Assembly (NCBI GenBank): GCA_947463165.1
Contig: CANHSW010000025.1
Location: 1 to 13,643 of the forward strand
DNA length: 13,643 nt
Source of the DNA: Cyanobacteriota bacterium
GTDB taxonomy: Bacteria; Cyanobacteriota; Cyanobacteriia; PCC-6307; Cyanobiaceae
Reading direction: 5' to 3'
The notes under the pieces: generated by a model
Seen by the model: the letters and a program-made list of their open reading frames with translations, nothing else
Database searches by the model: none
What the model was told of the DNA's origin: nothing
Program-made: the position numbers and the translations under genes
Shown: positions 6,570 through 12,757 of the stretch, piece after piece
Numbering within the stretch: the stretch's first letter is position 1
Layout: the number at the start of each line of letters is the position of its first letter

Positions 6570-7391
6570 ATGGCATCCACCTACTCCCTGCCTCCCCAGC
6601 TGATTGACAGCGACGTGCTCTCAGGCTTGGAACCACCGGCATTGGTGGAACTGGCGCCAGGTAAGCCGTTGCTGCCACTGCTGTCCCTGCACCGGTTGCT
6701 GCGGCGCCAGGATTTAGCCCTGCCCCTGGCCCGGGCCTTGGTCTTTGAAGAGATCGTGGCTGTGGTGCCCCTGCCAGAGGATGAGGAAAAAAAGCTGGTG
6801 AGTCAGCAGCTCGAAACCCTCGGCATCCGGGGCGAACAGGCTCTGCGCCAGTGGCTGAAGGCTCAAAACCTGAGCCAAGAGGACATTCGCTGCCGCTTCA
6901 CCCAGAGAAGCAGGCTGGAGATCTATGCCAAAAACCGATTTGGCGATGAGGTGGAGGTTCGCTACCTCGACCGCAAGGTCATGTTGGATCAGGTGGAGTA
7001 TTCTCTGATTCGCACTAAAGACGCTTTTCTTTCCGAGGAGCTCTACCAGCAAATTCGAGAAGGAGAGGCCGAATTTGCCCAGTTGGCTTCCAGCTATTCT
7101 GAGGGTGCTGAGCGCAACAATGGCGGCCGCGTCGGTCCGGTGCCCTTGGGCGCTGGCCATCCAGACCTGGTGACTCGTCTGCGTAGCTGCGAGCCCGGCC
7201 AGCTGCTGCCCCCTTTCGCGGTGGGCGACACCTGGTTGGTGTTGCGGATGGATCGCCTGATCCCCGCCCCACTCACCGACGAACTGCGGCAGCGCCTCCT
7301 CGGCGAGTTACTGCAGGAGTTCATCAATAACCGCGCCACCGAGTTCCTTCAGGGCGAGGTCCCAGCGCCTCTTGCCGATCTCACCGCATGA
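6570..7391 (+). CDS. Parvulin-family peptidyl-prolyl isomerase-like protein of a type I secretion operon
   Basis: A 273-residue protein. The N-terminal half is helical and SurA-like: DEEKKLVSQQLETLGIRGEQ, RQWLKAQNLSQEDI. The C-terminal half is a parvulin rotamase-type domain at about 140-235: VEYSLIRTKDAFLSEELYQQ, EFAQLASSYSEG, GGRVGPVPLG, then EPGQLLPPFAVGDTWLVLRM. I recall closely similar proteins beside cNMP-domain ABC exporters and HlyD genes in cyanobacteria, which supports a role in folding or presenting an exported polypeptide. There is no N-terminal signal peptide (MASTYSLPPQLIDSDVLSG), so it probably works in the cytoplasm, unlike periplasmic SurA. The two histidines common in active parvulins appear replaced (Tyr144 in VEYSLI and the LVLRM strand), so it may be a chaperone rather than an enzyme. 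The gene starts 22 bases after the glycosyltransferase stop without a clear ribosome binding site. Its TGA overlaps the next ATG (ATGA), which suggests translational coupling. Confidence 0.87.
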   Translation: MASTYSLPPQLIDSDVLSGLEPPALVELAPGKPLLPLLSLHRLLRRQDLALPLARALVFEEIVAVVPLPEDEEKKLVSQQLETLGIRGEQALRQWLKAQNLSQEDIRCRFTQRSRLEIYAKNRFGDEVEVRYLDRKVMLDQVEYSLIRTKDAFLSEELYQQIREGEAEFAQLASSYSEGAERNNGGRVGPVPLGAGHPDLVTRLRSCEPGQLLPPFAVGDTWLVLRMDRLIPAPLTDELRQRLLGELLQEFINNRATEFLQGEVPAPLADLTA

Positions 7392-10369
7392 TCACCACCC
7401 CCTCGACCCCTCTGCTCTCGGCTTTCGCCCCCTTCGATCGACTGCCCGAGGCCGTGGCCCGCTCCTTGGAGCCGCTGCTGGAACCGCAGCGTTTCCGACC
7501 GGGCCAGACCGTGTTGGCGCCAGATGTGATGCCAAAAGGACTCTATCTGGTTCGCTCCGGCAGTTTGCGGGGCCTGGCCAGTGATCCCAATACCGGTGGC
7601 CTGCGCACTATCGAGAAATTGCAGGCTGGCTCGATGGCCGGCTGGGTGAGCTTGGTGCGCCAGCAGCCCTGCGAACACCTGAGGGCTTCCGGCGAAGCCG
7701 ATTTACTGCTATTGCCGGCTGCGGCTTTTCGCGATCTGATCGACGGCTATCCAAGCCTGGCGGCCTGGTTCCAGTCATCCTTGCCGGTTTCAGAGCTCTA
7801 TACCGTGCTGCTGGAGCTCTGCCGCCGGGAGCCCGGTCCGCGCTGGTTGCCCTGGCTGGAGCGATTGCCCCAGCTCCAGGAACAGGCTGTGGTCAGCTCA
7901 CTGATACCTGGGCCGGAGTCGGGCCTGGCCCTGGCGCCCGAGCGAGAGTGGTATGTGAGCAGTGGAGCCCAGCTGGCCTCCCGCTGGGACCCCGCCAAGA
8001 GCGTCAAGCCCCTGGAACCAGGCGCCCCCTGGTTGCGTCTGGTGGCCCTGCCGGCAGCCCAGGCTGAACCGGTCGCCCCCGAGGCATTGCCTGGCGATCA
8101 GGCCAAGGCCAGTGTCGAGGTCGGCCCTACTGGTGAGGCCGTCGAAGCCCAGCTGGTCGGCGCCGATCGTTTTGGCGGCGACCTGCCGCCGCTGCCCCAA
8201 AGTCGTGGTCCAGGCAAATTGGTACTGGCTCGCGCCAGTGGTCCGCGCGATATCCCGGCCGCCGTTGTTCAAGCCCTGGCAAGTTTTTATGGGCTGCCGC
8301 TGAATCGAGATTCTCTCTTTGATCAGATCGATTCGGTGCTGGCTCGCCAGGCCAGCCTCAACCTCACCAATCTGGGCCAGATTCTCGATGCCATCGGTCT
8401 GAGGGTGATCCTCAGTCGCCTACCTGCCGATCGATTGGCTCGGGTATCCACCCCGGCCGTGCTGATGCAGCAGGGCCACATCGGCATCCTGGATGCCGTC
8501 GATCCAGACGGCTATGCCTGCCTGCTGGAGGCGGAGCTCGGTCCGCTGCGGGTGCCAATCGATCAGTTGGCCACCCTGGAGGATGGCCAGGTTGAGCTGT
8601 TGATTCTTGAGCGCAAGCCCAACGCCAAAGAACAAAAGTTCAGCTGGAGCTGGTATTTCCCCTACCTGCGCGAGCACAAAAGAAAATTAATCGAAGTACT
8701 CGCCATATCGGCGGTCATCAATATATTAATGCTTGCCAATCCCTTGGGGGTTCGCATATTGATGACTCAAATGATGACTCCCGATAGCCTCTCAATCGTA
8801 ATTGCGATATCCATAGTAATGGTATTCGCAGCGATTGGCGTAAGCGTTCTCAAAACTCTTCGCAGTTTTCAGTTTACTGATGTGGCCAATCGAGTTGATT
8901 CCGCCACAAAAGCAACAATTTTAGATCATATGGTGCGACTTCCCCAAAGCTTCTTCGATGAGCGGCCGGTGGGGCGGGTTGTATTTTATATCAATCAGCT
9001 TGATCAGCTTAGGCAATTCCTGGTTGGCCGCAGTCTCACCTTGCTTGTCGATACAGTTTTTAGCTTATTCTACATAGTTATTTTGTTCATGTTCAGCCCA
9101 TTGCTGACATGTGTCGTACTCAGTTTTGTGCCATTATTAGTCGGCGTTACCCTGTTCAGCACCCCTCTGCTGAAGAGTCAAATCCGTCGTACGATGGTGG
9201 AAAATGTCAAATACAGTTCTTATCTTACCGAATCAATTGGCGGCATACAAACAATTAAAGCTCAAAACGCTGAAATGAAGACTCGCTGGACATTCCACGA
9301 TCTTTATAGTCGCTACCTCGGGGAAGATTTCAAGATGAAAATCACCCGCGAATCCCTAACAAACCTGGGGGGCTTTATTATGAATATTGAGTCTGTCGTG
9401 GTTCTATGTGCGGGATTTGCACTGGTTGCCAAGGGAGATCTTGATTTTGGCACCGTGATTGCCTTTCAGATGCTTAGTAACTATGTTATTCGCCCGCTTA
9501 CCGAGATACCTTCTACCTGGCAAGAGTTCCAGCAGTGCTCTGAGCAGTTGCAAATCGTTTCCGATGTGGTCGATCGACCCACCGAGCAGAGCGAGTTGGA
9601 GGCTCAAAATATTCCGATGCCGCCGCTTCAAGGCCATGTTCAGTTTACGAACCTGGGATTCTCCTATGTCCAAGATGCTCCAAGCGTCTTGAATGCTGTA
9701 AATCTTACTATTCAAAGAGGTTCGTTCGTAGGTGTTGTCGGGGGATCTGGCAGTGGCAAAAGTACACTGCTGAAGATGGTGCCACGCTTCTATCGCCCCA
9801 CCACCGGCAAAGTACTAATAGATGGCTTTGATATTGATAAAATTGAATTGTACTCCCTTCGCAGGCAAATTGGCGTTGTACCTCAAGATAGCTTGCTCTT
9901 CGACGGCACTGTCAAAGATAATTTAATGTTGGTGAAGCCAGATGCCACCGCTGAAGAGCTTATTCGTGCCGCCAAGATTGCCTGCGCCCACGAATTCATC
10001 ATGAGCATGCCCCGGGGCTATAATTCTAGTGTTGGAGAGCGAGGCAGTGGACTTTCAGGGGGACAGCGTCAGCGACTTGCTTTGGCTAGGGCAGTACTCC
10101 AAAATCCTCGTATGTTAATTCTTGATGAGGCAACCAGTGCTCTCGATGCCCGTACTGAACGCCAGGTTTGCATCAACTTGCTTGAGGCATTCCGGGGACG
10201 TACGGTGTTCTTTATTACCCACCGCCTCACAACAGTGAAGCCTGCCGATGTAATTGTGCTAATGGATCAAGGCGCCATCATGGAGATGGGACCCCACCGC
10301 GACCTTATGGAGCAACGGGGCTGGTACTACGCCCTGGTTCAGAGCCAAGCCCAGGAGGGACTCAGCTAA
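7388..10369 (+). CDS. Type I secretion ABC exporter with cNMP-binding-like and C39-like domains
   Basis: A 993-residue fused half-transporter, expected to work as a homodimer in the inner membrane and to export a polypeptide. Residues 1-150 are a cyclic-nucleotide-binding-like (Crp-type) domain. Residues 150-280 are a variable linker. Residues 280-425 are a C39-peptidase-like domain with no catalytic Cys (SGPRDIPAAVVQALASFYGL), although a His at 364 in GHIGILDAV lies where the C39 His is expected. It therefore probably binds substrate rather than cutting a leader peptide. About 430-710 is an exporter membrane domain with six hydrophobic segments. About 745-985 is the ATPase: Walker A GGSGSGKST (785-793), signature LSGGQ (889-893), Walker B LILDEATS with Asp913/Glu914, and the switch His945 in FFITHRLTT. 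It overlaps the upstream gene by ATGA and the HlyD gene by TAATG. Base composition falls abruptly near 8676, at the start of the membrane domain. Confidence 0.96.
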   Translation: MITTPSTPLLSAFAPFDRLPEAVARSLEPLLEPQRFRPGQTVLAPDVMPKGLYLVRSGSLRGLASDPNTGGLRTIEKLQAGSMAGWVSLVRQQPCEHLRASGEADLLLLPAAAFRDLIDGYPSLAAWFQSSLPVSELYTVLLELCRREPGPRWLPWLERLPQLQEQAVVSSLIPGPESGLALAPEREWYVSSGAQLASRWDPAKSVKPLEPGAPWLRLVALPAAQAEPVAPEALPGDQAKASVEVGPTGEAVEAQLVGADRFGGDLPPLPQSRGPGKLVLARASGPRDIPAAVVQALASFYGLPLNRDSLFDQIDSVLARQASLNLTNLGQILDAIGLRVILSRLPADRLARVSTPAVLMQQGHIGILDAVDPDGYACLLEAELGPLRVPIDQLATLEDGQVELLILERKPNAKEQKFSWSWYFPYLREHKRKLIEVLAISAVINILMLANPLGVRILMTQMMTPDSLSIVIAISIVMVFAAIGVSVLKTLRSFQFTDVANRVDSATKATILDHMVRLPQSFFDERPVGRVVFYINQLDQLRQFLVGRSLTLLVDTVFSLFYIVILFMFSPLLTCVVLSFVPLLVGVTLFSTPLLKSQIRRTMVENVKYSSYLTESIGGIQTIKAQNAEMKTRWTFHDLYSRYLGEDFKMKITRESLTNLGGFIMNIESVVVLCAGFALVAKGDLDFGTVIAFQMLSNYVIRPLTEIPSTWQEFQQCSEQLQIVSDVVDRPTEQSELEAQNIPMPPLQGHVQFTNLGFSYVQDAPSVLNAVNLTIQRGSFVGVVGGSGSGKSTLLKMVPRFYRPTTGKVLIDGFDIDKIELYSLRRQIGVVPQDSLLFDGTVKDNLMLVKPDATAEELIRAAKIACAHEFIMSMPRGYNSSVGERGSGLSGGQRQRLALARAVLQNPRMLILDEATSALDARTERQVCINLLEAFRGRTVFFITHRLTTVKPADVIVLMDQGAIMEMGPHRDLMEQRGWYYALVQSQAQEGLS
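10353..10358 (+). promoter_or_regulatory. Ribosome binding site for the HlyD gene
   Basis: AGGAGG lies inside the last codons of the exporter gene, 10 bases before the ATG at 10369. It is one of the few clear Shine-Dalgarno sequences in the window and supports this start. With the TAATG stop/start overlap it suggests that the HlyD protein is made both by coupling and by independent initiation. Confidence 0.6.
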
Positions 10370-11973
10370 TGAAGCTACTACCAAAATCTTCCAAGTCTTC
10401 AGCTTTGAATCCAGATCTAGTTGGTGATGGAGCCCCTAACCCCGCCAATGCTCCTTCAGCACAAAAAAATGCCGCCTCAGCAGAGCGCCTACAGGCTTGG
10501 CTCGACGCTCTGCTGCAGCGCATTCTCTCCCCCAGGCGGCGCTCCCGTGGGGCCGGCATCGTAGTAGCTGATCAAAATGGTGTTCAGCCAGTGAGCGTTA
10601 ATCTGATTGGCGATGGTGGCAAGGTGGGGGAAAATCTATCCCTGAGCGATGCTGCCAATCCCTTCAAAAAGCAGCCGGATGATCAGTCAACCAAATTGGC
10701 AGAGGCCTGGGAGTTTCAGAAGCCTGCCCTGCTAAAGAGCGGCAATCGCGTTTCATCTGCCTTGATCTGGACCTCCGTTGCCTTAACGACAGGAGGCTTG
10801 TTGTGGATATTCTTAGCACCTTTAGACGAAACTGTTTTGGTGAAAGGGCGCTTACAGCCCGGCAGCAGGGTTAAACCGATCTTGAGTGTAGTTCAGGGCC
10901 GGGTAGACTCGGTGCTTGTAAAGGATGGCCAACAAGTTAAGAAGGGCCAAGCTTTGTTGGTTTTTGATGTGCGGGATCCTCGCATCGTATTATCTACATC
11001 GAAAGAGCTTATTAGCCGACTTACCAATGAAAATAAACTATATGCAGCATCCTTGGGGGATTCATCCGTCACTAAAGGGCTCACGAAAAACCAGCTTCGG
11101 CAACTGGATAGCCAGAAAGCAGATCTACTTAATAGACGCAGGTCTGCCGATGAAGACCTAGCTAAGTCTCAGGAGACTTTGAAGGGTCTCAGGATTCAGT
11201 ATGATCTTGCCTTGAATCAGTATCAGCGTTTCAAGCAACTCGCCGACATTGGAGCTGGTAGCCTCGTGCAAGCCCTTGATTATCTTACTAAAGCAGAAGA
11301 TCTACGGGCTCGGATTGCCACGCAAGAGCGTGAAACCCAGCGCTTGCGTTCTCAGCGCATTAGCGCTGAGGCAAATCCAGATGCTGAGATTCGTAATCGA
11401 ATTGAAACCAACCTCAAGGAGATTAATAATCAGCAGAGACAGGCCGATCAAGCCCGTCTACAGATAGAAAACTCCACCTTAACGTCCCCTGTCGATGGTG
11501 TTGTATTTAATGTTTCAGTCCAGCGCGGTAGCGTGATAGCCGCCAATGCTGACCCCACTTCGCCGCTGCTCTCTGTAGTACCTTCCGATAGTCTTATTGC
11601 CCGGGTTTTTGTGCCTAATACCAGCATTGGCTTTGTTGTGCCTGGCCAGCACGCTGATGTATCCACAGATGCCTATCCTTCCGCCTATTTTGGTCGCGTT
11701 GCGGCTAAAGTTACCAGGGTTGGTTCCGATGCCGTACCCCCCAAGGAAATTGGCGAAGTACTAGGCTCTCAGGCTGAAGGCCTTTACTTCCCCGCCAGCT
11801 TAAGGCTGGACAAGCAATATCTTGAACGTAATGGTGTTAAGATTCCCCTCATCGCCGGCATGACTGTTAGTGTGGACATACGTCTGCAGCGACGGACCAT
11901 GGCCGATATTATACTTAAATGGGGTCATGATAACTTCCGCGCTGTAGAGAGAATTAGATCTACTGGCTCCTAG
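10369..11973 (+). CDS. HlyD-family membrane fusion (periplasmic adaptor) protein
   Basis: A 534-residue adaptor that would link the ABC exporter to a TolC-like outer-membrane channel. A long cytoplasmic N-terminus (1-128), polar and partly Ala/Pro-rich, precedes one membrane helix at about 129-150 (SSALIWTSVALTTGGLLWIF). Next comes a lipoyl-like half-motif at about 165-200 (VVQGRVDSVLVKDGQQVKKG). A long Gln/Arg/Leu-rich coiled-coil hairpin spans about 210-365. The second lipoyl half is at about 368-395 (ENSTLTSPVDGVVFNVSVQR). A beta-barrel and membrane-proximal region runs to about 510, ending GMTVSVDIRLQRRTMADIIL, the usual HlyD C-terminal pattern. The N-terminal cytoplasmic tail is longer than in E. 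coli HlyD and could contact the exporter's extra N-terminal domains (inference). The start at 10369 is supported by an upstream AGGAGG and the overlap with the exporter stop. No TolC gene follows within the window, so the channel must be encoded elsewhere. Codons are more AT-rich than in the glycosyltransferase gene. Confidence 0.95.
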   Translation: MKLLPKSSKSSALNPDLVGDGAPNPANAPSAQKNAASAERLQAWLDALLQRILSPRRRSRGAGIVVADQNGVQPVSVNLIGDGGKVGENLSLSDAANPFKKQPDDQSTKLAEAWEFQKPALLKSGNRVSSALIWTSVALTTGGLLWIFLAPLDETVLVKGRLQPGSRVKPILSVVQGRVDSVLVKDGQQVKKGQALLVFDVRDPRIVLSTSKELISRLTNENKLYAASLGDSSVTKGLTKNQLRQLDSQKADLLNRRRSADEDLAKSQETLKGLRIQYDLALNQYQRFKQLADIGAGSLVQALDYLTKAEDLRARIATQERETQRLRSQRISAEANPDAEIRNRIETNLKEINNQQRQADQARLQIENSTLTSPVDGVVFNVSVQRGSVIAANADPTSPLLSVVPSDSLIARVFVPNTSIGFVVPGQHADVSTDAYPSAYFGRVAAKVTRVGSDAVPPKEIGEVLGSQAEGLYFPASLRLDKQYLERNGVKIPLIAGMTVSVDIRLQRRTMADIILKWGHDNFRAVERIRSTGS

Positions 11974-12100
11974 CAATCATCAGCTCTCTTGCATACGTAT
12001 CCATGTCAAATCTTCTAGAGTTGAGCCGTGATTCGAGCTGGCTCTCTGTTTCCTTTTCCCCAGCTAATTTCCCGCCTTCATTTGAGGGCTATTTGTTACC

Positions 12101-12358
12101 ATGAGCTGGATTGACCACGTGCCTGCCAGCCAAAGACGGCGCAGGCTTTTGGCGATTAGATGGAACAGGTTGCTGACGAGTCTCCGCACTCGAAGGTCTT
12201 TTTTGATCATGTGCATATCTTCTTATCTGATTTGGTGCTTGTATTTGCTGGCCAATGGCAGGATCTTAGAGTTTTGGATGGCATTAGTTTCATTTGTTTG
12301 CGTTCCTTCGCTCGCCTATATTGTTTATTGGCTTATGTGGAAGGATTTTCACGAGTAG
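12101..12358 (+). CDS. Possible small two-helix membrane protein (85 aa)
   Basis: An 85-residue frame with an Arg-rich N-terminus (SQRRRRLLAIRWNRL, SLRTRR). Two hydrophobic segments follow, about 33-51 (SFLIMCISSYLIWCLYLLA) and 55-77 (ILEFWMALVSFVCVPSLAYI onward), ending in a charged WKDFHE tail. The positive N-terminus followed by paired helices is what a small inner-membrane protein with its N-terminus in the cytoplasm would look like. It begins 127 bases after the HlyD stop on the same strand. A weak GAGGG lies 12 bases before the ATG, and an upstream micro-ORF (12003-12104) overlaps it by ATGA. I recognise no family. An overlapping 117-codon frame (12160-12513) reads as a less regular protein and is judged a shadow. 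AT-rich DNA readily yields hydrophobic frames, so this gene is uncertain. Confidence 0.42.
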   Translation: MSWIDHVPASQRRRRLLAIRWNRLLTSLRTRRSFLIMCISSYLIWCLYLLANGRILEFWMALVSFVCVPSLAYIVYWLMWKDFHE

Positions 12359-12757
12359 AGATTGGCGTCAAGAGATTTTATCGGGTATCTTACAGAGGCT
12401 CCCGGCCGCCCATTGCTCTTTTCTTTGCATTGATATATGGGCACCTCAATAATGCCGATCCGCCCCCTGCGATTCAGAGGCAAGTAAATCGCTGCAAACC
12501 TCGCCAGAGATAGCGGCGGGTTTCTCGCCGCAATGCTTATCGCGTCATGAGCTCAATGAACCTTGGCATCTTCGATGCACATTCAAGTTATTCTGGCTTA
12601 TGGCCACTGAGCGCCAGCAAAAAGCCTGGCTTCCGCCAGGCTTTTAGTGCACTGCCCTAAGGAGCTGATTGTTTTAATGCGCTACTTGCCTTGATGAGTT
12701 AACTGTTAGGTGCGCTCATTGGGGGCGCTCAGCCAATCTGTGATCAGGCGGCCAGAT
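12359..12757. other. Intergenic region with hairpins, no convincing gene
   Basis: About 400 bases separate the possible small membrane protein from the minus-strand gene at the right. I see no tRNA-like cloverleaf and no persuasive frame. A 37-codon plus-strand frame from 12547 reads straight through the terminator hairpin and is dismissed. The structured elements are a 6-bp hairpin (GCGGCG 12513-12518 with CGCCGC 12526-12531) and the strong terminator at 12619-12646. Both neighbouring genes point into this region, so it is best read as shared 3' flanking DNA. Confidence 0.6.
12619..12646. terminator. Rho-independent terminator, probably bidirectional
   Basis: AAAAGCCTGGC (12620-12630) pairs perfectly with GCCAGGCTTTT (12635-12645) around the loop TTCC, an 11-bp hairpin. 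It has a T-run on the plus strand and an A-run that gives a T-run on the minus strand. Placed between convergent genes, it can end the plus-strand operon transcript from the left and the minus-strand transcript from the right. Confidence 0.8.

Noticed and set aside
12160..12513. 117-codon plus-strand frame overlapping the small membrane protein
   Set aside because: It overlaps in another frame, has no ribosome binding site, and its end reads into a hairpin region with a His/Pro/Arg-rich tail. The 85-codon frame has a more protein-like layout.
12547..12660. 37-codon plus-strand frame starting ATGAGCTCAATG
   Set aside because: It runs through the terminator hairpin, has no ribosome binding site, and its composition reflects the hairpin rather than a protein.
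12607..12732. CTGAGCGCC (12607-12615) and GGCGCTCAG (12724-12732) as a long-range inverted repeat
   Set aside because: Nine bases separated by over 100, with no flanking duplication or mobile-element gene. It is best explained by chance.
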